This document shows, piece after piece, positions 37,368 through 46,250 of a stretch of DNA of 64,000 bases (positions within the stretch are counted from its first letter, which is position 1; each line of letters starts with the position of its first letter). The notes beneath the pieces are model-generated. The model was not told the DNA's origin. It was given only the letters and a program-made list of their open reading frames with translations, and did no database searches. The stretch is from Silicimonas sp. (GTDB lineage: Bacteria; Pseudomonadota; Alphaproteobacteria; Rhodobacterales; Rhodobacteraceae), in assembly GCA_022826385.1 (NCBI GenBank), contig JAJDUZ010000022.1:1-64000 (forward strand). Reading direction: 5' to 3'. A program made the position numbers and the translations under genes.

Positions 37368-38078
37368 TCAGGCCCAGGTGATCGGTGTGTCGCCGCGCGC
37401 GCGAAGCCAGTCGTTGATCCGGCTGAAAGGACGCGAACCGAAGAACCCGCGCCGGGCAGACAGCGGTGAGGGATGCGCGGTTTCGATCTTCAGGTGGTGA
37501 TCGTCAAGCCGAGCCCCCAGTTTCTGCGCGTGTTTGCCCCAGAGGAGTACCGCGCGCGGGCGGTCGTCGAGCCGGGCCAGCACCTGATCTGTGAGTGTGG
37601 CCCAGCCAAGTTTTGCATGCCCGCCCGCGTCGCCCTCAGGTACTGTCAGAGCAGTATTGAGCAGCAGCACACCTTGATCGGCCCACATGGACAGGTCGCC
37701 GGTGTCCGGGGCGCGTCCGATGTCGTCGGTGAGTTCGCGATAGATGTTTTTCAGCGATCTTGGCAACGCAATCTCCGGGGCCACCGAAAAGGCGAGGCCA
37801 TTGGCATGGCCGATCGTCGGGTAGGGGTCTTGTCCGAGGATCAGAACGCGGGTGTCTTCAGGTGGCGTTCTCTCGAGCGCGGCCAACCGCTGGTCGGCAG
37901 GCGGCAGGATGGTGCGGGTCTCGGCCCCCAGCGCTGCGGCGATCCGGGGCCAATCGGTTTTGAAGAAGGGCAGGTCACCCCATGCGCCCAACCGGTGGAG
38001 GGGGGCTGTCTGCCCCCCGTCGCCTGCGGCGCCTCCCCCCGAGGATATTTCGGGGCCGATGGAGGCAGGGGGCGTCAC
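37368..38078 (-). CDS. ung: Uracil-DNA glycosylase, family 1
   Basis: Ung removes uracil from DNA. The family-1 signature [17 protein letters not shown] (about 82-98), with catalytic Asp, is intact, as are [16 protein letters not shown] and the [13 protein letters not shown] motif with catalytic His. The annotated 236-residue start is a GTG at 38078 that overlaps the trpD stop (GTGA), but the first 29 residues come from a GC-rich repeat and lack a ribosome binding site. A shorter protein starting near residue 30 ([14 protein letters not shown]) is more like homologues. It is odd inside a trp operon. Confidence 0.88.
   Translation of the reverse strand: MTPPASIGPEISSGGGAAGDGGQTAPLHRLGAWGDLPFFKTDWPRIAAALGAETRTILPPADQRLAALERTPPEDTRVLILGQDPYPTIGHANGLAFSVAPEIALPRSLKNIYRELTDDIGRAPDTGDLSMWADQGVLLLNTALTVPEGDAGGHAKLGWATLTDQVLARLDDRPRAVLLWGKHAQKLGARLDDHHLKIETAHPSPLSARRGFFGSRPFSRINDWLRARGDTPITWA
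37999..38066. repeat. GC-palindrome repeat with GGATATTT tail, inside the ung 5' end
   Basis: GGGGGG-CTGTCT-GCCCCCC, CGCC-TGC-GGCG and CCTCCCCCC form nested inverted repeats, followed by GAGGATATTTCGGGGCCGATGG. The layout matches the GC hairpin plus GCGTATTT motif at 22421-22456. It is transcribed as the apparent start of ung. Confidence 0.65.
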
Positions 38079-39091
38079 GTGCCGGATGTGATGCGGGCGA
38101 GACCTTCGAGTTTTGCCTTCGCCTGACCGCTGTCGATGCTCTCGGCGGCGATCTCGACACCACCCTTGAGCGTCTCGGTTTTGCCCGCGACAAGGAGGGC
38201 AGCGGCGGCGTTCAGAAGCACGGCATCGCGGTAAGCGCCGGGGGCGCCGTCAAGGAGGGCGCGGAAGGCCGTGGCATTCTCCTCCGGTGTGCCGCCGAGG
38301 ATGTCCTTCAGGGGGTGTACCGGCAGGCCCGCGTCTTCGGGATGCACTTCGCGGGCGGCGATCATGCCGCCCGACAGGGCTGCGACTGCCGTAGGGCCTG
38401 TGATCGAGATTTCGTCCATGCCATCTGCCCCGTGCACCAGCCATGCGGCTTCGGTGCCAAGCGCCGAGAGCGTCTCGGCCATCGGGAAGATCAGGTCGGG
38501 CGCGAAGGCGCCGGTCAGTTGGCGTTTCACACCGGCGGGGTTGGTGAGGGGGCCGAGGATGTTGAAGATGGTCTTGGTGCCAAGCTCCATCCGGACCGGC
38601 ATCACGTGTTTCATGGCCGGGTGGTGCATCGGCGCCATCATGAAGCCGATGCCGACTTCTTCCAGAGCTTTTTCAACCACTTCAGGGCCAACCATCACGT
38701 CGATCCCAAGCGCACTTTGCACATCCGCTGCGCCGGATTTCGACGACAGGTTGCGGTTGCCGTGCTTTGCGACGGGCACGCCGGCCCCGGCAACGACAAA
38801 GGCCGTCGCGGTCGAGATGTTCAGCGTGCCCATCCCGTCGCCGCCGGTGCCGACGATATCCATGGCGCCGTCGGGGGCTTTGACCGCGTTGCACTTGGCC
38901 CGCATTACGGCAGCTGCGGCGGTGTATTCACTGACCGCCTCGCCGCGGGCCCGCATCGCCATCAGCAAACCACCGATCTGGGCCGGGGTTGCGTCGCCTT
39001 CGAACAGAAGCGCAAATGCCTCTTCCGCCTGCGCCCGGCTGAGCGGGCCTTCCGAGGCGGCAAAGATCAGGGGTTTCATCGCGTCACTCAT
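38075..39091 (-). CDS. trpD: Anthranilate phosphoribosyltransferase TrpD
   Basis: TrpD transfers the phosphoribosyl group to anthranilate. The 338-residue sequence has the class IV phosphoribosyltransferase motif [35 protein letters not shown] in parts: [14 protein letters not shown] (about 79-92) and [16 protein letters not shown]. It overlaps trpG by four bases upstream and ung by a GTGA downstream. It is a single-domain form, with trpG encoded separately. Confidence 0.97.
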   Translation of the reverse strand: MSDAMKPLIFAASEGPLSRAQAEEAFALLFEGDATPAQIGGLLMAMRARGEAVSEYTAAAAVMRAKCNAVKAPDGAMDIVGTGGDGMGTLNISTATAFVVAGAGVPVAKHGNRNLSSKSGAADVQSALGIDVMVGPEVVEKALEEVGIGFMMAPMHHPAMKHVMPVRMELGTKTIFNILGPLTNPAGVKRQLTGAFAPDLIFPMAETLSALGTEAAWLVHGADGMDEISITGPTAVAALSGGMIAAREVHPEDAGLPVHPLKDILGGTPEENATAFRALLDGAPGAYRDAVLLNAAAALLVAGKTETLKGGVEIAAESIDSGQAKAKLEGLARITSGT

Positions 39092-39669
39092 GCGGGCACC
39101 GGCAGTTTATCGAGGAAGGTCTTCAGCATCGCATGTCCGTGTTCCGAACGGATGCTTTCAGGGTGGAACTGTACGCCTTCGATGGGCTTGTCTTTATGGC
39201 GAAGGCCCATGATCGTGCCGTCCTCGAGCCAGGCCGTGACTTCAAGGCAGTCCGGCAAGCTCTCGCGTTCGACCACCAGCGAGTGATAGCGCGTGCCTTC
39301 AAGTGGCGACGGCAAGTCTTTGAAAACGCCTGCACCTTCGTGCTGGATGTGACCCATCTTGCCGTGCACGATTTCGCCTGCGCGCACAACCTTGCCGCCG
39401 AATGCCTGACCGATGGTCTGATGGCCGAGGCAGACGCCGAACAGGGGAATGCCGGTTTCGGCGGCCGCTTCCGTCAGCGCAAGGCAGATGCCGGCGCGAT
39501 CCGGGTCGCAGGGCCCCGGCGACAACAGAATACCCGAGGGGTTCAACGCCATCGCTTCCTGCACATTCAGCGCATCATTCCGCTTTACGACGCTTTGCCA
39601 CCCCAACTCGCCGATGTAATGGACGAGGTTGAAGGTGAAACTGTCGTAATTGTCGATCAGAAGCAGCAT
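39088..39669 (-). CDS. trpG: Anthranilate synthase glutamine amidotransferase subunit TrpG
   Basis: TrpG supplies ammonia to TrpE. The 193-residue class I amidotransferase has the oxyanion segment [10 protein letters not shown], the catalytic cysteine in [10 protein letters not shown] (about 79), and the histidine and glutamate in VQFHPESI (about 169-173). Because the same protein can serve folate synthesis, the trpD neighbour supports the Trp role. trpE is not present in the window. It is the first gene of the minus-strand run toward lexA. Confidence 0.96.
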   Translation of the reverse strand: MLLLIDNYDSFTFNLVHYIGELGWQSVVKRNDALNVQEAMALNPSGILLSPGPCDPDRAGICLALTEAAAETGIPLFGVCLGHQTIGQAFGGKVVRAGEIVHGKMGHIQHEGAGVFKDLPSPLEGTRYHSLVVERESLPDCLEVTAWLEDGTIMGLRHKDKPIEGVQFHPESIRSEHGHAMLKTFLDKLPVPA

Positions 39670-39803
39670 GTTGCGTCTCTTCCGTGGGTTGGCGCATATT
39701 CATGGGTGTCAGCGCGTCAAAGCGCGGGTATACTTGTGCGAGAGGCGCCGCCCAAGGTCAAGGCGCCCGGTCGAGGCAAAGAGATTTAGAGCGGAGGAAA
39801 CCC

Positions 39804-41588
39804 GTGGGACGCGGCTTTCTGTCAGGAATTTTCTGGGGCGGTATTCTAAGCCTCGTGGTGCTGTTCGTGTCGAGCCAGACATTGGAACGGCAGAGCTTGA
39901 GTTTTCCCAAACCGAACGCGGCCGAGGTCGAAGTGCCGGGCGGTTCGGAATTCAATCAGGCGCGGCCCGAAACCGACCCGGTGGTTCCCGAGGCCGATAC
40001 AAGGCCTGCGGGCGATGTCGCAACAGGCGTCGCGGTGCCCGAGGAAGAGGCGGACACGCCGCCCGCGCTGGACACCGCCGCGCTGGAAGTGCCGGTGCCC
40101 GCGACCACGCAGGACGCGCCCGAGACGCTGGGCGACGCGCCAGCTGAGGTGGATGACGTACCGGCCGAGGATACGACGTCGGAAACGCCGGTCGAAACCA
40201 CGACGGCCGATCCGTTGGTGACGCCCGAGACGCCCGCCGCAGCCCCCGAGACCGTGACCGAAGAGGTCGCGGCACCGGACGCGCCTGCGGCAGAACCCGA
40301 GGACAACACTCAGCCGCTGATCATCATTCACGAGACGCCGGCCAAGGACGCCGAGACGGAAGTCGCCGCATTGCCCGAGACCGAAGAAGCCCCGGAGCAA
40401 CCGAGCCAGAGCAGCGCGCCAGCTGTCTCCAGCCAGTCGGAAGCGCCTGCGGTTCCGTCTGCGCCAGCGACTTCGGAAGAGGTGGACCTGCCGTGGCTCA
40501 AGTCCTTACAGGCCGAGCAGGCCATAAATGACGGACCCGGAGCGCCGTCCTTGCCAGAGGTGTCGTCAGAACCGTCCTTGCCGCCGGTGGGGTCCGAGGA
40601 TGCGCCCGAGCAGCCAGAGCAGCCTCTTATTACGATCATCCCGCGAGACGAGGTCGAGGAAGCGGTCGCCGACGCTTTGGAAGCGGCGGACGACCCTGTT
40701 GAACCGTCCAGCTCGGAGGAAGAGATCATTACCCTTGTTGTGCCGGACGAGGCGGAAGAGGAACCCGCACCGCGTTCAAGCGGGACGCTGCCTGTGGTGC
40801 GACGTCTCGGGGACAGCAGTGCGTCAGAAATTGCGGTCGAAGACGATGTTGATGCAGAGACCGAAACCGGCACCGAGACGACAGAAGACGCATCCGAGGA
40901 CACAACAGACGTGGCGACCGGACCGGCTTTGCAAGTCTTCGGAAGCGATTTCGAAGGCGCTGACGGCGAACCGCTGATGTCGATCGTGCTTGTGCAGCTT
41001 GGCGATGCCGCTCTGCCGGTCGAGGTGTTGGAGGCTTTGCCAAGCCATGTGAGCTTTGCCGTTGATGCCTCGTCCCCTGCGGCGACCTCGATTGCCCGCG
41101 CCTATCGTGCGGCGGGGCGTGAGGTTGTGATGATCCCGTCGCTGCCCGCCGGTGCGGCGCCGCAGGACATCGAGCAGGCGCTGAGTGCGAATTTCGAAAG
41201 AGTGCCTGAAGCTGTCGCCGTCATGGACGTGACCGGGGCAAGCTTCCAGTCCGACCGGGATGCCGTGGCCCAGGTCGTGGATGTGGTGTCGGATTCGGGG
41301 CATGGCTTGATCACCTTCCCGCGTGGCCTGAACACGGCGCATCAGCAGGCGCAGCGCGCTGGTGTGCCGACCGGGCTGATCTTCAGAAACCTCGATGCGG
41401 CGTCCGAAACGCAGGACCAGATCCTGCGCACGCTGGACCGTGCCTCCTTCCGGGCGCGTCAGGATGCTGGTGTCATTCTGGTTGGATCGACCGGGTCGAC
41501 AATGCTTACGGCACTGTCCGAATGGGCGTTGGGCAACGAGGCCGGGAATGTCACCATTGCGCCCGTGTCCGTCGCGCTTGGCGGCTGA
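39804..41588 (+). CDS. Divergent polysaccharide deacetylase family protein with long acidic linker
   Basis: I chose the GTG at 39804, which has GGAGGAAA before it; the longer frame would start upstream without a site. The 594-residue protein has an N-terminal membrane anchor (FLSGIFWGGILSLVVLFVSS, about 5-24). A low-complexity region rich in Pro, Glu, Ala, Thr and Ser runs from about 30 to 370, and the C-terminal 200 residues form a YibQ-like deacetylase domain (SIVLVQLG, FAVDASSPAATSIARAYRAAGREVVMIPSLP, GVPTGLIFRNLDA). Catalytic metal residues are not clear, as is usual in the divergent family. It faces the trp operon across 134 bases. Confidence 0.8.
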   Translation: MGRGFLSGIFWGGILSLVVLFVSSQTLERQSLSFPKPNAAEVEVPGGSEFNQARPETDPVVPEADTRPAGDVATGVAVPEEEADTPPALDTAALEVPVPATTQDAPETLGDAPAEVDDVPAEDTTSETPVETTTADPLVTPETPAAAPETVTEEVAAPDAPAAEPEDNTQPLIIIHETPAKDAETEVAALPETEEAPEQPSQSSAPAVSSQSEAPAVPSAPATSEEVDLPWLKSLQAEQAINDGPGAPSLPEVSSEPSLPPVGSEDAPEQPEQPLITIIPRDEVEEAVADALEAADDPVEPSSSEEEIITLVVPDEAEEEPAPRSSGTLPVVRRLGDSSASEIAVEDDVDAETETGTETTEDASEDTTDVATGPALQVFGSDFEGADGEPLMSIVLVQLGDAALPVEVLEALPSHVSFAVDASSPAATSIARAYRAAGREVVMIPSLPAGAAPQDIEQALSANFERVPEAVAVMDVTGASFQSDRDAVAQVVDVVSDSGHGLITFPRGLNTAHQQAQRAGVPTGLIFRNLDAASETQDQILRTLDRASFRARQDAGVILVGSTGSTMLTALSEWALGNEAGNVTIAPVSVALGG

Positions 41589-41597
41589 CACCTGGTG

Positions 41598-41643
41598 ACC
41601 ATTTTCCGAGGCGGAAAATGGTCCGGATTTTTCCAAAATCCGG
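41598..41643. repeat. Two-hairpin element, copy C (3' of the SDR gene)
   Basis: Hairpin ACCATTTTCC-GAGGC-GGAAAATGGT (41598-41622) abuts CCGGATTTT-TCC-AAAATCCGG (41623-41643). The GC-rich TGCGCCGGTGG tail then reaches the stop codon of the minus-strand SDR gene. It lies between two convergent genes. Confidence 0.8.
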
Positions 41644-41654
41644 TGCGCCGGTGG

Positions 41655-42461
41655 TCAGTGAGCGGGCGAGTCCGAAGCGTCGATCAGGCTGCGTCCGCCA
41701 TCCACGGTCAGGATTTCGCCGGTCACGAAACTCGACCCGTCTGATGCAAGAAACTGTGCGGCATCTGCCAGTTCCGAAGGGCTCGCGATCCGGGCGAGCG
41801 GGGTGCTTTCAATGATCTCGCCCCGCATCTCTTCGTCTTCTTTCAGCGCGCCTTTCAGCGACGCGCTCATCACCGAGCCAAGCGCAATCGCGTTCACCCG
41901 GATGCGGTGGGGGGCCAGTGCGATGGCCATCGAGCGCGTGAGCTGGTCCAAGGCCGCCGAGCTGACCGAATAGGCCAGAAGGTTGGGCTGGGTCCGGCGC
42001 GCGGCGATGGAGGACAGATTGATGATTGAGCCGGCGGGCGCGTTCGGGTCGCTGTCGGCGGCCTGTTTGATCATTCGCTTGGCAAAAAGCTGCGTCACCC
42101 GAAGCGATGTGATCAGGTTCTGCTCGATCAGCATCTCGACCGCGTCGTCATCGGCGTTCAGCGGATCCGCCGCCACCATCTGGCGCGAGGCGTTCACCAG
42201 AATATCCACCCGGTCGAACCGGTCCAGCGTCGCCGAAAGCAGGTTGGCAATCGTCAATTTCTCGCGAAGGTCGCCCGCGTAATACGCGGCGTTTCCTTCG
42301 GCGTCTTCGCTTTGACCAAGCTCGTTCTTCAACCGCTCTTCGTCGCGATCGGCGAACATCACATTGGCGCCCGCATCGACGAAATGGCGGGCGACCGATA
42401 ACCCGACACCGTTGGCCGCGCCTGTCACAACGGCGGTCTTTCCTGCAATGGAGAAGGACAT
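41655..42461 (-). CDS. Short-chain dehydrogenase/reductase family protein lacking the catalytic lysine
   Basis: The 268-residue protein has the Rossmann nucleotide motif TGAANGVG (13-20), VNAS in place of NNAG (about 89-92), and SIINLSSIAA with the usual serine. The normal YxxxK is replaced: Tyr164 is followed by Ser168 (YSVSS). The family's catalytic lysine is therefore missing. The usual end DGGRSL is retained, so the fold is intact. It may be a non-catalytic or altered enzyme. It follows an RsmC-like gene on the same strand, five bases apart. Confidence 0.85.
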   Translation of the reverse strand: MSFSIAGKTAVVTGAANGVGLSVARHFVDAGANVMFADRDEERLKNELGQSEDAEGNAAYYAGDLREKLTIANLLSATLDRFDRVDILVNASRQMVAADPLNADDDAVEMLIEQNLITSLRVTQLFAKRMIKQAADSDPNAPAGSIINLSSIAARRTQPNLLAYSVSSAALDQLTRSMAIALAPHRIRVNAIALGSVMSASLKGALKEDEEMRGEIIESTPLARIASPSELADAAQFLASDGSSFVTGEILTVDGGRSLIDASDSPAH

Positions 42462-42465
42462 GGGG

Positions 42466-43440
42466 TTAACCCTTTCGGCGGTTCGGAGATGAGGCGTGGA
42501 AGATCTTGAAAGACGATGTTTCGGCGTGAAGCTCTAGGGTTCTGAAGGCGTCTTTGAGGGTCTCTTCGTACGGCAAATGGCGGTTCGCGACAAGCCAGAG
42601 CTGTCCACGGGGCTTCAGCATGGCAGCTGCGGCGCGGATGAAGCCTTGCCCCAGCTTCGGATCGGTAGCGCGACCGACATGGAATGGCGGGTTGGTGACC
42701 ACGTGATCGACCGGGGTTTCCGGGACCCAGTTCAGCGCGTCGGCCCAATGCGGCCCGGCGCGGGCGTCGGTGATGTTCCGTTGCGCGGCGTCTAGCGCCA
42801 ACGCATCGTTTTCCACCATGTCGACTTGTGTGACCGCCGGGCGGTCGAGGAGGGCGGTTGTCAGGTACCCCCAGCCTGCGCCCAGATCGACGACACGGCC
42901 TTTCAAATCCTTCGGCAGGGCGTCCGCAAGGAAGGCCGACGCCTTGTCGACCCCGTCGCCCGAGAAGACGCCGGGCGCGCGCCACCAGCCATCCGATCCT
43001 TCGGTTGGCTCAAGCTCGGGCCAATCGTCGAAACGGCCACCGGTGATCGTGAAGACCTTGCCATGGGCCTTGGACCACGCATCCGAAACCTCGGCGCGTT
43101 TGCGGCATTCCTTCAGGATGGCATCGACCCCGTCGGTCTTGTCGCCGTCGACGATGATCGGGCCGTCTGTCAGGCTGCGGGCGCGCCTGAGGCAGGCTTT
43201 CTGCGCATCGCGGGCGCGGGGCAGAACCACCACGGCGCCCGCCGGCGTCACTTCTTGGTTCACCGTCCAGCCGGCCCCCTGGAAGCGGGCGGCGACGGTG
43301 GCAAAACGGGTCGAGATAACGGTTTCTGCCGAGTCGAGCGGCGACAGGTCGCTGTCCTCGCGAGGCTCGATCACCACGATCGCGCCATCGGGCAGGACAA
43401 CATGCCCGTTGTCGACGGCAAGGCTCAGACGACCGGCCAA
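42466..43440 (-). CDS. rsmC: RsmC-like class I methyltransferase
   Basis: The 324-residue protein resembles 16S rRNA guanine-1207 methyltransferase RsmC: a degenerate N-terminal half and a C-terminal Rossmann methyltransferase with VVDLGAGWGYL (about 183-193), the SAM acidic loop VDMVENDALAL, and the catalytic TNPPFHVG (about 239-246). The start is a TTG at 43440 with AGGACGCC before it, because no ATG or GTG fits. It lies ten bases after the clpS stop. The RNA target is inferred. Confidence 0.85.
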   Translation of the reverse strand: MAGRLSLAVDNGHVVLPDGAIVVIEPREDSDLSPLDSAETVISTRFATVAARFQGAGWTVNQEVTPAGAVVVLPRARDAQKACLRRARSLTDGPIIVDGDKTDGVDAILKECRKRAEVSDAWSKAHGKVFTITGGRFDDWPELEPTEGSDGWWRAPGVFSGDGVDKASAFLADALPKDLKGRVVDLGAGWGYLTTALLDRPAVTQVDMVENDALALDAAQRNITDARAGPHWADALNWVPETPVDHVVTNPPFHVGRATDPKLGQGFIRAAAAMLKPRGQLWLVANRHLPYEETLKDAFRTLELHAETSSFKIFHASSPNRRKG

Positions 43441-43450
43441 AACGGGCGTC

Positions 43451-43789
43451 CTATTCCTTTTCCATCGTGCATTGCAGCGGATGCTGGTGGCGGCGCGCGA
43501 AATCCATCACTTGCGCGACCTTGGTTTCGGCCACTTCGAAGCTGAAGACGCCGACCACGGCCAATCCCTTCTTGTGGACGGTCAGCATCAGTTCGAAGGC
43601 TTGCGCATGGTTCATGCCGAAGAACCGCTCGAGCACATGCACGACGAACTCCATCGGCGTGTAATCGTCGTTCAGAAGCATGACCTTATAGAGCGGTGGC
43701 TTGTCGGTCTTGGGCTTGGTCTTGGTCAGAAGGCTGGTATCGCCTTCGCCGCCCTTGTCGTCGCCACCGTCATCGTCGGCTGCCATCAT
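43451..43789 (-). CDS. clpS: ATP-dependent Clp protease adaptor ClpS
   Basis: ClpS binds N-degron substrates and delivers them to ClpAP. I chose the ATG at 43789 (MMAADDDGG), though the next codon is also ATG and the longer TTG start is less likely; the product is 112 residues. The core is complete: [27 protein letters not shown] (split as [13 protein letters not shown] and [10 protein letters not shown]), then [15 protein letters not shown] and [11 protein letters not shown]. The acidic, glycine-rich N-terminus is disordered, as is usual. Confidence 0.96.
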   Translation of the reverse strand: MMAADDDGGDDKGGEGDTSLLTKTKPKTDKPPLYKVMLLNDDYTPMEFVVHVLERFFGMNHAQAFELMLTVHKKGLAVVGVFSFEVAETKVAQVMDFARRHQHPLQCTMEKE

Positions 43790-43884
43790 ATGAAGCTTGA
43801 GGGTTTGCAAATGTGCCAGTAGTCCGTCAACGGGATCGAGCGCACAATATAGGTGTTCGGTCCCGTTAGAAAAGGGGCGATCGC

Positions 43885-44586
43885 GTGTTATCCACCATAT
43901 GCTTCGATGCAGACGATACGCTTTGGCAGAACGAGCGGTTCTTTCGGCTGACGGAAGAGCGGTTTCTGGCGCTTCTGGCTGACCATGCCGAACCGGATCA
44001 CCTGGCGGACCGCCTGCTCGATGCCGAGCGGCGGAACATCGAGCATTATGGCTATGGCATCAAGGGCTTCACGCTGTCGATGATCGAAACCGCCTTGCAG
44101 GTGACCGAGAACCGCGTGCCGGGTGAGGTGATTGCCGAGTTGATCGCCGCCGGGCAGGACATGTTGCGCCACCCGATCGAGCTTCTGCCGGGCGCTGAAG
44201 AGACCGTGCGGGCGTTGGCAGCAGAATATCGTATTCTGCTGATCACCAAGGGCGATCTGATCGATCAGGAACGGAAACTGGCGCAATCCGGGCTGGGCGA
44301 CCTGTTCGACGGGGTCGAGATCGTGTCCGAGAAGACCGCGGCGGTCTATCGCGACATTTTCAGCGGGCGCGGCGTAGCTCCCGAGACCGCGATGATGGTG
44401 GGCAACTCGCTGAAATCCGACGTCAATCCAGCGATCGAGGCGGGCGGATGGGGTGTCTTCGTGCCCTGCGAGCTTCCGTGGGCGCTGGAAGCCGCAGACG
44501 CGCCCGTTGGGCACCCGAGATTCCGGGAAGTGGCGGATCTTTCGGTGGTTCCGGACGTGGTCGCGGCGATCAACCGCAACATCTAG
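43885..44586 (+). CDS. HAD-superfamily hydrolase, subfamily IA
   Basis: The 233-residue protein has the HAD motifs: FDADDTLW with nucleophile Asp8 and Asp10, LLITKGDL (motif II Thr), the lysine in SEKT, and [17 protein letters not shown] with acidic residues. A helical cap lies between motifs I and II. It is probably a phosphatase of small metabolites or phosphoglycolate-type substrate; specificity is unknown. The GTG at 43885 follows AAAAGGGG. It is divergent from clpS across 95 bases. Confidence 0.85.
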   Translation: MLSTICFDADDTLWQNERFFRLTEERFLALLADHAEPDHLADRLLDAERRNIEHYGYGIKGFTLSMIETALQVTENRVPGEVIAELIAAGQDMLRHPIELLPGAEETVRALAAEYRILLITKGDLIDQERKLAQSGLGDLFDGVEIVSEKTAAVYRDIFSGRGVAPETAMMVGNSLKSDVNPAIEAGGWGVFVPCELPWALEAADAPVGHPRFREVADLSVVPDVVAAINRNI

Positions 44587-44674
44587 GGACATGGGCGGAA
44601 GCTCGCGCCTTATCTTGGTTGGCGAGAATTACTGAAAATTCATCGTTTTCTGAGTCTCTAACCCGTGTTACTCT

Positions 44675-44683
44675 TGTGGATAA
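44675..44683 (-). promoter_or_regulatory. Perfect DnaA box (reverse orientation) before the carboxypeptidase gene
   Basis: TGTGGATAA is the exact complement of TTATCCACA. It lies 57 bases before the start codon of the D,D-carboxypeptidase gene in the intergenic region, where it could overlap the promoter. The other perfect box is before ftsZ. Confidence 0.5.
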
Positions 44684-44739
44684 CTTGAAAGCTCCGGCGA
44701 CAAGATCGGGCTACGAGGCAGGCAAAAGGCAGTATTCTC

Positions 44740-46143
44740 TTGACGAACTTCGGCGTCGTCCTTCGGACAATTGTATTCCTTGCACTCTTGCTTGTGCCGG
44801 TTTCGCTGGCCGCAGCGCCTTATGCCGCGGTGGTGATCGACGCGCGCACCGGCAAGGTCCTTCATTCGCGCAATGCCGATACACGGCTGCACCCGGCGTC
44901 GCTGACCAAGATGATGACGCTCTATGTCGCGTTCGACGCGATCGAGAAGGGTGAGATCAGCCTTGATACGGTCGTGAAAATCTCGCGCAAAGCGGCGGCA
45001 GAGCCTCCGTCGCGCCTTGGCCTGAAAGCGGGACAGAAGATCAAGCTGCGTTATCTGATCCGGGCGGCTGCCGTGAAGTCGGCCAATGACGCGGCCACCG
45101 CGATTGGCGAGGCGATTTCGGGGTCGGAAGCGGCCTTTGCGCGGCGCATGAACCGCACGGCGGCCGCGATGGGCATGACGCGCACCAAGTTCAAGAACGC
45201 GCATGGTCTGACCGAGGCCGGGCATCTCTCGACCGCACGCGACATGACGACCTTGGGGCGTCACGTGTTCTATGACTTCCCCGAGTACTACAACCTGTTC
45301 TCGCGCAAGCAGACCAGTGCTGGCACCAAGACTGTCGCGAATACGAACCGGCGTCTTCTGGGGTCCTACCGAGGTGCTGACGGGATCAAGACCGGCTACA
45401 CCCGCGCCGCGGGCTATAACCTTGTGGCGTCGGCCGAACGGGGCGGCGAGCGTGTGATTGCAACCGTCTTCGGCGGTCGCTCGGTCACGTGGCGGAATGC
45501 CCGTGTGGCGGAGTTGTTGGACATGGGCTTTGAACGCTCTCCCAGCCGCGTGGCGACCGTCAAACCACGAAAGCCCGTGATTGCCAGCGGAAATGCCACC
45601 CCGAAACCCGGGAAGGTGATCCGCACAACCGGATTGGTCAGCCGGTCGCCGCGACCTGCTGTCCGCCCGCTGGCGGAACCCGATCCGTCGACGCTGGTCG
45701 CGATGTCGGATGACATTGCGGACACCCTTGCCGGGCTCGCCGTTGAGGACACCAAGATCGCCGCGCCCGAACCGGCCCCGCGCGCCGTTCAGGCCGCCAG
45801 CTTGGCCGGTGCGTTTCTTCGTCCGGCGCCCCGACCGAAGCACGAGGCAAGCAAATCCCCTGAGGTCGAAGAACCTGTCGTTGTGACGCGCCTGTCGACC
45901 AGCGGTGGGCGCCACTGGGGCATCAATGTGGGTCGCTATACGACACGCGACGAAGCCGAACGCATGCTGTTGAAGACCGCATTGGTCGAGATCTCGACGC
46001 TGGACGAGGCGTTGCGCAAAGTTGTGCGTTCGCCCAAGGGTTGGGAGGCGAATTTCGTCGGCATGACCGAGGAACGCGCCGAATTGGCCTGCCGCCGCCT
46101 GCACGCCCAAAACGTCAATTGCATTCCCGTTGGCCCCGGATAG
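44740..46143 (+). CDS. D-alanyl-D-alanine carboxypeptidase with C-terminal SPOR domain
   Basis: The 467-residue protein is a periplasmic S11 penicillin-binding protein. A signal peptide (about 1-25) is followed by the catalytic triad of motifs: SLTK with Ser54 and Lys57, SAN at 114-116, and KTG at 217-219 in GIKTGYT. After a disordered Pro/Ala-rich linker (about 265-385), the last 75 residues form a SPOR domain (HWGINVGRYTTRDEAERMLLK ...), which binds denuded glycan at septa. The TTG start at 44740 is the best choice I find; AAAAGG lies upstream. The DnaA box suggests cell-cycle control. Confidence 0.92.
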   Translation: MTNFGVVLRTIVFLALLLVPVSLAAAPYAAVVIDARTGKVLHSRNADTRLHPASLTKMMTLYVAFDAIEKGEISLDTVVKISRKAAAEPPSRLGLKAGQKIKLRYLIRAAAVKSANDAATAIGEAISGSEAAFARRMNRTAAAMGMTRTKFKNAHGLTEAGHLSTARDMTTLGRHVFYDFPEYYNLFSRKQTSAGTKTVANTNRRLLGSYRGADGIKTGYTRAAGYNLVASAERGGERVIATVFGGRSVTWRNARVAELLDMGFERSPSRVATVKPRKPVIASGNATPKPGKVIRTTGLVSRSPRPAVRPLAEPDPSTLVAMSDDIADTLAGLAVEDTKIAAPEPAPRAVQAASLAGAFLRPAPRPKHEASKSPEVEEPVVVTRLSTSGGRHWGINVGRYTTRDEAERMLLKTALVEISTLDEALRKVVRSPKGWEANFVGMTEERAELACRRLHAQNVNCIPVGPG

Positions 46144-46250
46144 GACCATGAAAGTTCGAAGCATTTTCAAAGCGTTAGATGGGGGTCATCTTGATGGCTC
46201 GATATTTGATGTGCATGTTTCGGGCAGCAAGACCTCGAAGGGAACACAAG

